This document shows, piece after piece, positions 8,917 through 18,319 of a stretch of DNA of 64,000 nt. The notes under the pieces were generated by a model, which was given only the letters and a program-made list of their open reading frames with translations, had not been told where the DNA came from and searched no databases. Positions within the stretch are counted from its first letter, which is position 1. Each line of letters opens with the position of its first letter. The translations under genes and the position numbers were made by a program. Origin of the DNA: Cypionkella aquatica (GTDB lineage: Bacteria; Pseudomonadota; Alphaproteobacteria; Rhodobacterales; Rhodobacteraceae); assembly GCF_030161095.1 (NCBI RefSeq), contig NZ_BSPP01000002.1, forward strand, positions 1 to 64,000, read 5' to 3'.

Positions 8917-9048
8917 AGCTCAGGGGTCTTGACTCACGCATCGGCGGCAGCTTCAAGCAAATCAATGGATTCTGACTCTAGAACCTCGTCCGCTAAGCTC
9001 GTTTCTAGGGGTTGGTTGAAACCTGTGTACAGACTAAGTCCACACGAC

Positions 9049-9822
9049 CTAATTGTCCGTGAATTTGGCGGGGCGCTTTTCGACAAAGGCTGCCATGCCT
9101 TCTTTCTGATCCTCGGTGGCGAACATGGCGTGGAACAGGCGACGCTCGTGCAACAGGCCTTCGCGCAGGGTGGATTCGTCTGCGCGGTTGACGGCTTCTT
9201 TCGCGGCGCGGACAGAGATAGCTGATTTCGCGGCGATTTTTCCGGCGGTTTTCAGCGCTTCGTCGATCAGGTCAGCGGCGGGGATAATGCGGCTGACAAG
9301 GCCTGCGCGCTCGGCCTCGGCGGCATCCATCATGCGGCCGGTGAGGTTCATCTCCATCGCTTTGGCTTTGCCGACGGCGCGGGTCAGCCGCTGGGTGCCG
9401 CCCATGCCTGCGATGATGCCAAGGTTGATCTCGGGTTGGCCGAATTTGGCGGTATCGGCAGCGAGGATGAAATCGCACATCATTGCCAGTTCGCAGCCGC
9501 CGCCCAAGGCAAAGCCTGCAACAGCTGCGATGATCGGCTTGCGGATGCGCTGGATGGCTTCGGCTTCGGGGCCGAAAATATCGGAGGTGAAGGCTTCGGC
9601 GAAGGATTTTCCGGCCATCTCACGAATGTCTGCCCCGGCGGCAAAGGCTTTTTCAGAGCCTGCAAGCACGATGCAACGGATGGAATCATCCGTGTCCATA
9701 GCCTGAAGGGTTTGGGCAAGTTCGGACATGAGTTGTTGGTTCAGCGCATTTAGTGCCTCGGGGCGGTTCAGTCGGATCAGGGCGACAGCGCCGTGCGGTT
9801 CGATGATCAGGGTTTGCTGCAT
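9049..9822 (-). CDS. Enoyl-CoA hydratase (crotonase family)
   Basis: 257 aa from the ATG giving [11 protein letters not shown]. The crotonase fold signatures are present: [15 protein letters not shown] (oxyanion-hole and CoA region), [20 protein letters not shown] with the first catalytic Glu, and [20 protein letters not shown] with the second. Both Glu residues are kept, so real hydratase activity on 2-enoyl-CoA esters in beta-oxidation is expected. It lies eight bases downstream of mutM on the same strand, a pairing that I recall in other Rhodobacterales; they may be co-transcribed. The longer open frame upstream of Met overlaps mutM and is not used. Confidence 0.93.
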   Translation of the reverse strand: MQQTLIIEPHGAVALIRLNRPEALNALNQQLMSELAQTLQAMDTDDSIRCIVLAGSEKAFAAGADIREMAGKSFAEAFTSDIFGPEAEAIQRIRKPIIAAVAGFALGGGCELAMMCDFILAADTAKFGQPEINLGIIAGMGGTQRLTRAVGKAKAMEMNLTGRMMDAAEAERAGLVSRIIPAADLIDEALKTAGKIAAKSAISVRAAKEAVNRADESTLREGLLHERRLFHAMFATEDQKEGMAAFVEKRPAKFTDN

Positions 9823-9830
9823 GTCGGCTC

Positions 9831-10676
9831 CTATTTTTGGCAGTTGGGACAGTAGAAAGATGAGCGGCCCGATTGCACAATGCGCGCGATGGTGGCGGTG
9901 CAGCCGGGGGTTTGGCAAGGTTGGCCTTCCCGGCCATAGACGGCGAAGGCTTTCTGGAAATAGCCCAGTTCGCCATCGGTGCGGCGGTAATCTTTCAGAC
10001 TGGAGCCACCTGCCTCGATGGCCTCCAGCAGCACGTCGCGGATGATGGCGACAAGGCGGCCGGCATCGGTAATGGCTCCGGCACGGGTGTTGGGGGCGAT
10101 GCGGGCGCGGTAGAGCACTTCGCAGGCATAGATATTGCCAAGGCCCGCGACGAGATGTTGGTCGAGCAGGGCTGATTTTATGGGCGTGTTGCGGCCTTGA
10201 AGTGTGGCGGCGAAGTATGATTCATCAAAAGCATTGCCTAGGGGTTCAGGTCCGATTCCCGACAGCAGAGGGTGAGCTTCGGCTGTAGCAGTGGGCAAAA
10301 GATCCATCGCACCAAAGCGACGCGCATCGTTGAATGTGACGCGGGCGCCGCCCTCTAGATGCAACACGATATGGTCGTGTTTCGCGGGCGCTGGGTGGTC
10401 GTGAAAGAAATTGCCCAGTGTGATGCCCGAAACCAGCATCCGGCCTGACATGCCCAGATGGATCAGCAGGCTCTCGCCCGAGGACAGATCGGCAAGAATG
10501 TATTTTGAGCGGCGGCGCAGGGCCAGCACGCGCTTTCCCGTCAGCCGTTCGGGCATGTTGGCGGGCAGGGGCCAGCGCAGATCTGGGCGGTTAACCTCGG
10601 CCAGTTGGATCAGGCGGCCTTCCATAGCGGGTATAAGGCCACGACGGACGGTTTCGACTTCGGGCAGTTCGGGCAT
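9831..10676 (-). CDS. mutM: Formamidopyrimidine-DNA glycosylase
   Basis: 281 aa starting [14 protein letters not shown], where Pro1 (after Met removal) and Glu2 are the catalytic pair of the Fpg/Nei family. A C-terminal zinc finger is visible (CQTPGC ... YCPNC). The conserved Lys of [10 protein letters not shown] and the [11 protein letters not shown] block are present. The enzyme removes 8-oxoguanine and other oxidised purines from DNA and nicks the abasic site. The start is fixed by the PELPEVE motif, so the longer upstream frame is wrong. It is divergent from ubiE with about 96 bases between them. Confidence 0.96.
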   Translation of the reverse strand: MPELPEVETVRRGLIPAMEGRLIQLAEVNRPDLRWPLPANMPERLTGKRVLALRRRSKYILADLSSGESLLIHLGMSGRMLVSGITLGNFFHDHPAPAKHDHIVLHLEGGARVTFNDARRFGAMDLLPTATAEAHPLLSGIGPEPLGNAFDESYFAATLQGRNTPIKSALLDQHLVAGLGNIYACEVLYRARIAPNTRAGAITDAGRLVAIIRDVLLEAIEAGGSSLKDYRRTDGELGYFQKAFAVYGREGQPCQTPGCTATIARIVQSGRSSFYCPNCQK

Positions 10677-10772
10677 ATATCCTCTGGATAGATAGGGCGG
10701 GCGACAGTTGGGCGCATTGAGGCTTGCGCCGCGCGCCCCTATAAGGGGGGTGCAATCACAGGACGGCAAGAG

Positions 10773-11516
10773 ATGAACGACAGCACCACGCATTTCGGCT
10801 ATCAAACCGTGCCAGAGGCCGACAAGGCTGGGATGGTGCATGGTGTGTTCACGCGGGTCGCCAGCAGGTATGACGTGATGAACGATCTGATGTCGGGCGG
10901 GATGCACCGGCTTTGGAAAGACGCGATGATGGATTGGCTGGCACCACGGCCGGGGCAGAGGCTGCTGGACGTGGCGGGCGGCACCGGGGATGTGGCGTTT
11001 CGGTTTATGAACCGGGCAGAGGGGGCAACCGCCGTGGTTTGCGACCTGACCGAATCGATGCTGGTGTCGGGTCGCACGCGGGCCGAGGCTGATCAGATGG
11101 CGTCTCGCTTGGATTGGATTGTTGGCGATGCGATGGCGCTCCCGTTTGCTGATAACTCCTTCGATGTTTACACGATTTCTTTCGGGATCAGGAATGTGAC
11201 GCGGATTGGCGATGCGTTGAAGGAAGCCTACCGCGTTCTACGGCCCGGCGGGCGGTTGATGGTGCTAGAGTTTTCACGGATTCCCAATGACTTGGCGCAG
11301 TGGGTCTATGATAAATACAGCTTCAATGTTATTCCAGTGATGGGGCAGGTGGTGGCCGGGGATCGCGACAGCTATCAGTATCTGGTCGAGTCAATCCGCA
11401 AGTTCCCGGAACAAGAGGTATTCGCCAGCATGATCCGAACTGCTGGCTTTGATCAGGTAAAGTACCGCAACCTGTCGCTGGGTATTGCAGCCCTACACTC
11501 AGGCTGGAAACTGTGA
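10773..11516 (+). CDS. ubiE: Demethylmenaquinone/2-methoxy-6-polyprenyl-1,4-benzoquinol methyltransferase
   Basis: 247 aa. SAM-binding motif I is [15 protein letters not shown]. The UbiE signatures [18 protein letters not shown] and [20 protein letters not shown] are clear. It performs the C-methylation step of ubiquinone biosynthesis in the cytoplasm. The stop overlaps the GTG start of ubiB (GTGA), so the two genes are translationally coupled, which fits the shared pathway. Confidence 0.96.
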   Translation: MNDSTTHFGYQTVPEADKAGMVHGVFTRVASRYDVMNDLMSGGMHRLWKDAMMDWLAPRPGQRLLDVAGGTGDVAFRFMNRAEGATAVVCDLTESMLVSGRTRAEADQMASRLDWIVGDAMALPFADNSFDVYTISFGIRNVTRIGDALKEAYRVLRPGGRLMVLEFSRIPNDLAQWVYDKYSFNVIPVMGQVVAGDRDSYQYLVESIRKFPEQEVFASMIRTAGFDQVKYRNLSLGIAALHSGWKL

Positions 11517-13042
11517 GAGGACCGCATAACATCTGGCGCCTGATCCGCACTGGGGCGACGTTTGAACGCACTGGGGCGATGGCCGTTGCGCTCGAGGCGA
11601 TGCAGGTCACGCCGCGTCTGCGGTTTGCCGCGCGTTTGCTGGGCTGGCCATTCAAGTGGTTGGGCTTGCAGGGCGATTTGGCACTGCCGCCCGTGACGCG
11701 GGCGCTGACCGCACTGGGGCCAGCCTATATCAAGTTTGGTCAGATTTTGTCGACACGGCCCGATATTGTCGGTGAAGAACTGGCTATGCAGTTGAAATAT
11801 CTGCAAGATCAGTTGCCGCCATTTTCAACCAGCGTGGCCAAAGCTATGGTTGAGGAAGAATTGCGGCTGCCTGTGGATGAGGTGTTCTCCAGCTTTTCCG
11901 AACCGGTTGCAGCTGCCTCTATCGCGCAGGTGCATCGCGCTACACTGCGCAGCAATGGTCAGGATGTGGCGGTGAAAGTGCTGCGTCCGGGGATTGAGCG
12001 GGCGTTTCGCCGCGATATTGATGCGTTTTATTTCGCGGCGCGGGCAATTGAATTTGTCTCACCTGCATCGCGCCGCTTGCGGCCTTTGGATGTGATCACG
12101 CATTTTGAAGGTGTGGTTCTGGGCGAGTTGGATTTGCGGCTGGAATCCTCGGCAGCATCCGAATTTGCAGACAACACCTCCAAGGACGCAGGGTTTCAGG
12201 TGCCGAAAGTCGTTTGGGATCTGTCGGGGCGTTCCGTGATGACTCTGGATTGGGCCGAGGGGATCAATCTGGCGGATAATGCTGCGATTGATGCGGCCGG
12301 AATAGACCGCCGAGCGTTGGGTGCCCGCGTGCTGCAGTTGTTTCTTAGCCACGCATTGCGTGATGGCTTTTTTCACGGCGATATGCATCAGGGCAATCTG
12401 AAAGTCGCTGCGAATGGCAATCTGATTGCGTATGATTTCGGCATCATGGGGCGTATCGACGAATACACCCGGCGCGTCTACGCCGAGATTCTGATGGGTT
12501 TCATCGGCCGCGATTATCGGCGTGTTGCCGAAGTGCATTTTGAAGCGGGCTATGTGCCGCCCGACCGCGATATCGACGAATTCGCTCGTGCGTTGCGCGC
12601 CGTGGGAGAGCCTATTTTCGGGTTGGAGGCCACGCGTGTTTCGATGGCGCGGCTTCTGTCTTATCTCTTTGAGGTTACTGAGAGATTTGGCATGGAAACC
12701 CGAACCGAGTTGATCTTGCTGCAACGCACAATGGTGGTGGTTGAAGGTGTTGCGCGTGGGCTTGATCCCAATATAAATATCTGGCAGGTCGCGAAGCCAG
12801 TGGTTGAAACCTATGTCGCGCGCAATGTCGGGCCGTTGGCGTTGATCCGGGATTTGGGCCAAACTGCGCGGGTGTTGGCGCGATTTGGGCCGCGTCTGCC
12901 GCGTCTGGTAGAGGCTCTTTTGATTGCGCAGGCTGAAGCTCCGCCAACGATTAACGCCCGCCCCCGTCTGTTTGCATTGCGTCTGGTTTGCGCGGCATTT
13001 GCCGTGTTCGCGATGGGAATCTTGATAGGTCATTTTCTGTAG
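11513..13042 (+). CDS. ubiB: UbiB-family atypical kinase/ATPase for ubiquinone synthesis
   Basis: 509 aa from a GTG start. The KxGQ-type motif [14 protein letters not shown], the [11 protein letters not shown] block that replaces the usual P-loop, and the HGDMHQGN and [10 protein letters not shown] kinase motifs are all present. One or two C-terminal membrane helices ([19 protein letters not shown]) fit the family's membrane anchor. UbiB-type proteins support coenzyme Q biosynthesis, probably by ATPase activity and lipid extraction. It overlaps ubiE by four bases. Its stop abuts the flgD stop on the other strand with no spacer. Confidence 0.95.
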   Translation: MRGPHNIWRLIRTGATFERTGAMAVALEAMQVTPRLRFAARLLGWPFKWLGLQGDLALPPVTRALTALGPAYIKFGQILSTRPDIVGEELAMQLKYLQDQLPPFSTSVAKAMVEEELRLPVDEVFSSFSEPVAAASIAQVHRATLRSNGQDVAVKVLRPGIERAFRRDIDAFYFAARAIEFVSPASRRLRPLDVITHFEGVVLGELDLRLESSAASEFADNTSKDAGFQVPKVVWDLSGRSVMTLDWAEGINLADNAAIDAAGIDRRALGARVLQLFLSHALRDGFFHGDMHQGNLKVAANGNLIAYDFGIMGRIDEYTRRVYAEILMGFIGRDYRRVAEVHFEAGYVPPDRDIDEFARALRAVGEPIFGLEATRVSMARLLSYLFEVTERFGMETRTELILLQRTMVVVEGVARGLDPNINIWQVAKPVVETYVARNVGPLALIRDLGQTARVLARFGPRLPRLVEALLIAQAEAPPTINARPRLFALRLVCAAFAVFAMGILIGHFL

Positions 13043-13696
13043 CTATGGCACCCGCAAAGCAGTGATTTCAGTCGCCCTGACCTCAACTCCTCCCGCCAGA
13101 ACCAGAGTCGGTCCATCGCTTCCCCCCCGTGCCTCAAGGATCTGCGCGTAAGATTCGACGGCACTGGCATCGCCCAGCTGCTGCTCTCCGCTGTAGCTTT
13201 CAAGGCTCAGGCTATAGAGACCATTTGGGAGTGGCGTTCCGGTCGCATCCGCGCCAAGCCATTGATATGTGCCGCCCTCCAGCGAGACATCTTCCCGCGA
13301 GACAACCTGATCTTGGGCATTTTTTACCACCAGCACGGCACGATCAGCCTGACTTGCAGGTTGATAGCTTATCGTCACCGCTGCATCTCCTAGATACACT
13401 GGCGCTGCCGAGCGCGCTTCTTGGCCGACCCACCCCGCCAGCTGTGCCATGCCCAGCACACCAAATTGGCTGGTCAGACCTTCAAGCAACTGATTGGTTT
13501 TGGTCTGCTGCTCCACGCTGGAAAACGTCGCCAGCTGAACTGCGTAATCCGCCGAGTCAATTGGGTTCATAGGGTCCTGATTTTTCATCTGAGTCGTCAT
13601 CATCTTCAAAAACGTATCAAAATCAGCGGAGATCGCAGCCTTGGAGCTATTCCTGCTGACAACGGTCTGGGTGGCGGTGATCGGAGAGGTTTCCAT
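13043..13696 (-). CDS. flgD: Flagellar hook assembly (hook capping) protein
   Basis: 217 aa. The N-terminus shows the FlgD signature DFDTFLKMMTTQMKNQDPMN followed by PIDSADYAVQLATFSSVEQQ. The C-terminal part has the FlgD Tudor/FlgD-Ig fold with DATGTPLPNGLYSLSL. The protein caps the growing hook so that FlgE subunits polymerise, then leaves. It lies 14 bases downstream of the fliK-like gene, so hook cap and hook-length control share one operon at the edge of the flagellar locus. Confidence 0.94.
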   Translation of the reverse strand: METSPITATQTVVSRNSSKAAISADFDTFLKMMTTQMKNQDPMNPIDSADYAVQLATFSSVEQQTKTNQLLEGLTSQFGVLGMAQLAGWVGQEARSAAPVYLGDAAVTISYQPASQADRAVLVVKNAQDQVVSREDVSLEGGTYQWLGADATGTPLPNGLYSLSLESYSGEQQLGDASAVESYAQILEARGGSDGPTLVLAGGVEVRATEITALRVP

Positions 13697-13709
13697 CTCA
13701 TTTTCCTTT

Positions 13710-15314
13710 TCAAAGGCGGAGGTTTAAACCCCGCCCCGTTGCTGCCGTGGCCGACGGGTGTGATTGGCGGGGTGCGATATGTGTTGTCGTCTCATCAGTT
13801 AGGGCGGGTGCCTGCTTTGGTGGCGGTGATGCTCTTGATCGCTGCGACCATTGGCCAAAGTCCAAAGACGCTTGAGAAAAGCCCGCTTGACGAAATTCTT
13901 GCAACAACTGATCCGAGTGGCGTCGTAGCATGTCGAGCGTTTCGGGGCGCTCGGCAGAAAGAACGACCCGGACTGTATCGCCGTTCTGATGCAGTTGAAA
14001 TTTGACGTGGCCAAGCTCTTCAGGCGACAGCAATACCTCAACTGGGCTAAGCGCGGCGCTTGATAGGTGTTGGACCAATTGCAAGGGTACCGAGGTCGGC
14101 ATCGTTTGCAGCATGGTGTTGCTATTATGGGGTGGGGGCGTGCCAAGCAGATCAGGTGCATATGCTATAGTCGGACGACTCACCCCGCCGCTCTGCACAC
14201 CGCTGACAGCGAGCGCGGTATCTGACGCCATGGTTTTATCTGAAAGTACATCCTTTGCAGAGACCGAGTTGGCTTCATCTACTTGGGCGTCAGTCACATC
14301 CAAAGGGATAACGTCTGCCGCAGGCAAGGTTGGCTCTCCTGGTTCGCCCAGAGCTTTGGGCGAGGTCATGGTATGTGTCTGCCAAAGCACTTGCGCGCGC
14401 AGTCCCGGGGCCGCTTTTTGTATTTGTCTATCAGTGAGTTCTGCGGAGATCGGACGCCAATCTGATGGCAAACGTTCTACGGTCTCGGCGTCTGCCACCA
14501 ACATCTGGGCACCAACGGGAATTGTGGCCTGGCTGGGCGTCGAGGCTGGGTGCTGCATGCGCGCATGCCAAACCGTCTCTGCCTGCGAGACTGGTTGTGG
14601 GGGAGCTTCAAGGTCCAGTGTGCCTGTCGCTTCTTCGACGGGCACTTCAACGGCCAATGTAGGCAAAACATCTAAGTGCGGTGCCGCCCGTTTGACGGCA
14701 CTTCGTGAATCAACCGCGCTTTCGGTCAAACTGATTCCGTCAACCGACTGCATTGTCAGGGTGCCGATCGGTGCGGGTAACCACATCTGCATCATCGGAG
14801 GCCCCTCTTGTCCTAAGATGCCTTGATCGGCCTCGCGCTGATCAAAAGGCAGGCTTGCTAAACTGGTTTCGCTTGTCGCAGGTTCAGCTGGGGTTTCGGC
14901 CGATCTGGTCAAAACGGGCTGCACTGGGGCAAGTCGCATCTGTGGCTTTACCATCGACACATCGGATAAATCTCCCTTCAGTGGAGAAGGTTCGGCGCTA
15001 TCGAGTCGAATAGGCATTTGGGACAGCGGTGCATCAGCCAATGGGATCGGTATAGCTACAGGGATCCGATCGGACGTGGCTTCGGCTGTCCGGGTCGGCA
15101 TAACTGTCAATTTTTGCTTGATTTCAGCGAACTGTAAAAACCCATGACCGAGTGCCAGCGAGAGCAGTCCAGCGGCATCCGCTTCGGGTTCTTCGGCGTC
15201 GGCTGCGGCCTCATCAAATGCGGTACCGAAACCGATAGCTTCCGGCATCTCAGACGAAGAGAACTCCGGCATTGCCGGAGCGATGACTAAACTTTGAGGG
15301 ATTTTCGAAATCAT
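13710..15314 (-). CDS. fliK: Flagellar hook-length control protein
   Basis: 534 aa. The first 400 residues are low-complexity, Pro/Ala/Thr-rich and show no family pattern, as is usual for FliK. The C-terminal domain at about 415-505 has the hook-length control signature: LSPEELGHVKFQLHQNGDTV followed by RVVLSAERPETLDMLRRHSD. The protein is an exported ruler that also switches export specificity from hook to filament. The call rests on the C-terminal motif and on the flgD gene directly downstream. Confidence 0.87.
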   Translation of the reverse strand: MISKIPQSLVIAPAMPEFSSSEMPEAIGFGTAFDEAAADAEEPEADAAGLLSLALGHGFLQFAEIKQKLTVMPTRTAEATSDRIPVAIPIPLADAPLSQMPIRLDSAEPSPLKGDLSDVSMVKPQMRLAPVQPVLTRSAETPAEPATSETSLASLPFDQREADQGILGQEGPPMMQMWLPAPIGTLTMQSVDGISLTESAVDSRSAVKRAAPHLDVLPTLAVEVPVEEATGTLDLEAPPQPVSQAETVWHARMQHPASTPSQATIPVGAQMLVADAETVERLPSDWRPISAELTDRQIQKAAPGLRAQVLWQTHTMTSPKALGEPGEPTLPAADVIPLDVTDAQVDEANSVSAKDVLSDKTMASDTALAVSGVQSGGVSRPTIAYAPDLLGTPPPHNSNTMLQTMPTSVPLQLVQHLSSAALSPVEVLLSPEELGHVKFQLHQNGDTVRVVLSAERPETLDMLRRHSDQLLQEFRQAGFSQASLDFGQWSQRSRASPPPKQAPALTDETTTHIAPRQSHPSATAATGRGLNLRL

Positions 15315-15360
15315 CTTCCACCGACTTCTGCCGTTACTGGGCTCTTATCGTCGATATTGG

Positions 15361-15375
15361 TTACCACCTGTTTAC
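15361..15375. promoter_or_regulatory. CtrA-like box between fliK and flgJ
   Basis: TTAC-CACCTGT-TTAC fits the CtrA pattern TTAA-N7-TTAA with C for the last A in both half-sites. It lies in the divergent region between fliK (minus) and the flgJ-like gene (plus), so it could serve either. Inferred only from the pattern and from the similar boxes at other operon heads in this window. Confidence 0.4.
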
Positions 15376-15421
15376 CGCCACCGTGGATACTCATGAAAAT
15401 CTGAACGATCTGGAGCCTTCG

Positions 15422-15706
15422 ATGGAAATTCCCCCAACCCTTGCTACGCATCCGCGACCAAGGTCGCTCGACGATCGCCCGCTGATGGTGCAAGCGCGCG
15501 CGCTTGAGGCGAGTTTCTTGTCAGAAATGTTGAACTATGCCGGTGTTGGCAAGACCCCTGAGGGGTTTGGTGGCGGTATTGGCGAGGAACAGTTTGGCTC
15601 TTTTCTGCGCGACGAACAGGCCCGCCAGATGGTTGAAAAAGGCGGAATTGGTCTGGCTGAACAGCTGTTTAATGCGATGACAAAGGGCAAAAATGATGCG
15701 GGATGA
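15422..15706 (+). CDS. flgJ: Rod-binding protein, FlgJ N-terminal type
   Basis: 94 aa from an ATG preceded by GGAG six bases upstream; a GTG at 15383 would add 13 residues but has no good ribosome site. The sequence RALEASFLSEMLNYAGVG and FLRDEQARQMVEKGGIGLAE matches the rod-binding domain of FlgJ (PF10135). No muramidase domain is present, as is common in alphaproteobacteria. That activity is probably supplied by the separate lytic transglycosylase at 29374-30087. It overlaps the next gene by 14 bases. Confidence 0.88.
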   Translation: MEIPPTLATHPRPRSLDDRPLMVQARALEASFLSEMLNYAGVGKTPEGFGGGIGEEQFGSFLRDEQARQMVEKGGIGLAEQLFNAMTKGKNDAG

Positions 15707-16025
15707 CATGCAGATTGAAGGCTTGCTGGATGCCATTCATGCGGCGATTCTATCGGCCGACTATACAGAGTTGGCAAGGCTCTCGCCGGAACTGGATGCG
15801 GCGCTGGGCCGCTTGGCACAACCAAGTGACTCCGCCCTGATTCTGCGCTTGCAGCGCAAGGCAGAGAGGAACGCCATATGTGCTACCGCAGCGGCAAAGG
15901 GCGTACGCGCCGCGATCCGGCGGCTGAATGAAGTGCGGCAAAGCCTAAACGGGTTGGTGACTTACGGCGAAGATGGCCAGCGGGTCGAGCGTGGCGGCCA
16001 GCCCGAATTTTCGCGGCGGCTGTGA
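15693..16025 (+). CDS. Small flagellar protein, possibly FlgN-type export chaperone
   Basis: 110 aa; starts at 15693, 15696 or 15708 are all possible. The sequence is all-helical and rich in Ala, Arg and Leu, with RLQRKAERNAICATAAAKGV and AAIRRLNEVRQSLNGLVTYG. The size, helical nature and place next to flgJ fit FlgN-like chaperones, which hold FlgK and FlgL before export. No motif proves it. It is translationally coupled to flgJ and is followed by about 200 bases of leader before fliC. Confidence 0.55.
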   Translation: MMRDDMQIEGLLDAIHAAILSADYTELARLSPELDAALGRLAQPSDSALILRLQRKAERNAICATAAAKGVRAAIRRLNEVRQSLNGLVTYGEDGQRVERGGQPEFSRRL

Positions 16026-16063
16026 AGGTTTACTTTAAATGCGATGGATATGGGCCGGGCGCA

Positions 16064-16078
16064 TTAGAACTCTGTTAG
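16064..16078. promoter_or_regulatory. CtrA-like box upstream of fliC
   Basis: TTAG-AACTCTG-TTAG is a direct repeat with the CtrA spacing (TTAA-N7-TTAA, G for the last A in both halves). It lies about 155 bases upstream of the flagellin start. No sigma-54 element with correct spacing was found in this leader. Weakest of the boxes reported here. Confidence 0.3.
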
Positions 16079-16230
16079 AACTTCTGTCGCTTTACTCAAC
16101 ATGCATCCCACGACGGGGTGGCGCAGTTGGGACACTCCCTATCTGCACCGGGTAGAACGCCACATCAGCCATCGCAAGATGGTGCACCATGCCGGGCGCA
16201 AAGCGCAGGCAGATCGCGAAGGAACGGCCT

Positions 16231-17448
16231 ATGTCGTCTATTTTGACTAACACCAGTGCCATGGTTGCGCTTCAGACCATGAAAAACATCAACAGTAACA
16301 TGAATAAAACCCAGTCGGAAATTTCGACGGGCAAGTCGGTTTCAACCGCCAAAGACAATGCTGCAGTGTGGGCGATTTCCAAGGTGATGGAATCAGATGT
16401 CGAAGGCTTCAAGGGCATCTCGGACAGCCTCAGCTTGGGCTCATCGACGTTGACTGTCGCACGGGAAGCTTCGGAAACGGTGACTGATCTGCTGACCAAG
16501 ATCAAAGGAAAGATCGTAGCCGCGCAGGAGAGCAACGTCGACCGCACCAAGATCCAGACCGATATTGATGCCCTGAAAAGCCAGATCGACTCAGTGGTCG
16601 GCGCTGCTCAGTTCAACGGGCTCAATCTGCTCGATGGCTCGCAATCCACGGTGGATGTGCTGTCTTCGTTGGATCGTAGCGGCTCGGGGGTTTCTGCGTC
16701 AAAAATCACCGTTACCGCGCAAAACCTGTCAACCGGATCTTACACTGCGAATGATGTGTTTGGTGCAAGCACCGGCGGCACTGTGTCCACGGATGCCGAT
16801 ACATTCGTGCTGACCTTGGATCAGGGGGGGGGCACCGATGACATCACCATTCAAGACGGGGCGACCGCTTGGGCGGCGGGCGATAAGATCAGCATGCGGA
16901 TTGGCGATAAAACCGCATCCTATACAATCTCGGCAAGCGATGTGACCAGTGGGGCCAATGCGATCGCCGATCTGGTGGCAGTCGGCATGAAAAACGCCAT
17001 CGATGCATTGGGCATTTCGGGGCTGACGGTTGATTATGATTCGGCAAACCCGGGACAACTGGCGTTTACAAATGACGGCACCAGTGACCTTTCGGTCAGC
17101 GGCCAATTCAAAAACGCCACGGCAGGCGGTCTGGGTGCGCTGGCATCGGTGGATGTGACGACCTCGGCGGGCGCTGCGACGGCGTTGGGCAGCATTGAAG
17201 CAATGGTGCAAACATCGATCGACGCTGCGGCAGAGTTCGGCTCGACTCAAACCCGGATTGAGACTCAGTCGGACTTCATCGGCAAACTGTCGGATGCGCT
17301 GAAGGCGGGTATCGGCTCGTTGGTTGATGCTGACATGGAAGAGACCTCGGCACGGCTGCAGGCACTGCAGGTGCAACAACAGCTTGCGACGCAGTCTTTG
17401 TCGATTGCAAACCAGCAGCCGCAGAACATCCTGGCTCTGTTCCGCTGA
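16231..17448 (+). CDS. fliC: Flagellin
   Basis: 405 aa from the ATG giving MSSILTNTSAMVALQTM, with AAGGA upstream; the longer frame from 16189 has no support. The N-terminal D0/D1 region (MNKTQSEISTGKSVSTAKDN then AAVWAISKVMESDVEGFKGI) and the C-terminal D1/D0 region (LQALQVQQQLATQSLSIANQ) form the helical core. About 180-310 is a variable surface domain. The protein is exported and polymerises into the filament. A strong terminator follows, then flaF and flbT, the usual partners that control flagellin synthesis in this group. Confidence 0.96.
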   Translation: MSSILTNTSAMVALQTMKNINSNMNKTQSEISTGKSVSTAKDNAAVWAISKVMESDVEGFKGISDSLSLGSSTLTVAREASETVTDLLTKIKGKIVAAQESNVDRTKIQTDIDALKSQIDSVVGAAQFNGLNLLDGSQSTVDVLSSLDRSGSGVSASKITVTAQNLSTGSYTANDVFGASTGGTVSTDADTFVLTLDQGGGTDDITIQDGATAWAAGDKISMRIGDKTASYTISASDVTSGANAIADLVAVGMKNAIDALGISGLTVDYDSANPGQLAFTNDGTSDLSVSGQFKNATAGGLGALASVDVTTSAGAATALGSIEAMVQTSIDAAAEFGSTQTRIETQSDFIGKLSDALKAGIGSLVDADMEETSARLQALQVQQQLATQSLSIANQQPQNILALFR

Positions 17449-17455
17449 TAGACTG

Positions 17456-17481
17456 GGCCGGGGGTTTTACTGCCTCCGGCC
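17456..17481 (+). terminator. Intrinsic terminator after fliC
   Basis: GGCCGGGGG and CCTCCGGCC form a nine-pair stem (one G-T pair) around the loop TTTTACTG, followed by GCGTTTCTT. It starts eight bases after the flagellin stop, so most transcripts probably end here while flaF-flbT receive less or use their own promoter. Confidence 0.75.
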
Positions 17482-17537
17482 GCGTTTCTTGATGATCAGC
17501 GTTCTCTGACCCCTCAGATTTCCAGGAAGGAAAGCCC

Positions 17538-17918
17538 GTGACAGCTCACTTTACGGCGGCGCGCTCGGTCTATGCACGACCCGAAGCTCCGCAAAAAACC
17601 CCGCGCTCGCTTGAATATGATTTGCTTGCACGTATCACCCAGCGCCTGACCCAAGCGGCGGCGGCGCGGCGTGAAAACCACCCCGGATTTATTGCGGCAT
17701 TGGACGAAAACCTGCGGCTGTGGTCAACATTGGCTGCCGATGTCGCAGACGCTGGAAACACTTTGCCGCAAAAATTGCGTGCCCAACTTTTTTACCTTTA
17801 TGAGTTCACAAGTTTGCATAGCCGCGCGATACGCAATGACAAGGGCTCGGTAGAGGTTTTGGTCGATATCAACACCGCGGTAATGCGCGGTTTGCGTGGC
17901 CACGGCGGTGATGCATGA
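17538..17918 (+). CDS. flaF: FlaF flagellin-secretion/biosynthesis regulator
   Basis: 126 aa from a GTG start. The helical sequence RSLEYDLLARITQRLTQA, FIAALDENLRLWSTLAADVA and LPQKLRAQLFYLYEFTSLHS is characteristic of the FlaF family (PF07309). In Caulobacter FlaF is needed for flagellin secretion and works with FlbT. It overlaps flbT by four bases (ATGA). Confidence 0.93.
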   Translation: MTAHFTAARSVYARPEAPQKTPRSLEYDLLARITQRLTQAAAARRENHPGFIAALDENLRLWSTLAADVADAGNTLPQKLRAQLFYLYEFTSLHSRAIRNDKGSVEVLVDINTAVMRGLRGHGGDA

Positions 17919-18319
17919 GCGGTCTGGTTTTAAAGCTTGGTCCACACGAACGGGTGCTAATCAACGGGGCAGTGATCGAAAACGGTGACAAGCGCTCGCG
18001 GCTTGCAATAATGACGCCAAATGCGAACATTTTGCGATTGCGGGATGCAATTCACCCTGAACATGCCAGCACACCGGTGCGCAGGGTGTGCTACCTCGCG
18101 CAGCTTGTGCTGTCAGGCGATGCCGAGGCGAGTGGCTCCAAAATGCCTTTGTTGCGTGGTATCGAGCAACTCAGTCAGGTGCTGGTAGATCACGACAGCC
18201 GGGCTCTGTTGGCACAGGCCACGGCAGCGGTGTTGGATGATCAACATTATCAAGCGCTGAAAGCCCTACGTGGGCTGCTGCCGAGGGAAGAGCGTTTGTT
18301 CGCGGCGCACGCGATATGA
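17915..18319 (+). CDS. flbT: FlbT post-transcriptional flagellin regulator
   Basis: 134 aa. The sequence GLVLKLGPHERVLINGAVIE at the start and the later LAIMTPNANILRLRDAIHPE match the FlbT family (PF07378). In Caulobacter FlbT binds the 5' leader of flagellin mRNA and promotes its decay when export is blocked. The long untranslated leader of fliC in this window could be its target; that is inference. The stop overlaps the next start. Confidence 0.94.
   Translation: MSGLVLKLGPHERVLINGAVIENGDKRSRLAIMTPNANILRLRDAIHPEHASTPVRRVCYLAQLVLSGDAEASGSKMPLLRGIEQLSQVLVDHDSRALLAQATAAVLDDQHYQALKALRGLLPREERLFAAHAI

Noticed and set aside
16100-16150. Possible sigma-54 promoter (TGGCGCAGTTGGGAC) upstream of fliC
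   Set aside because: The -12 GC element is missing at the required spacing from GG, so the match is only half.
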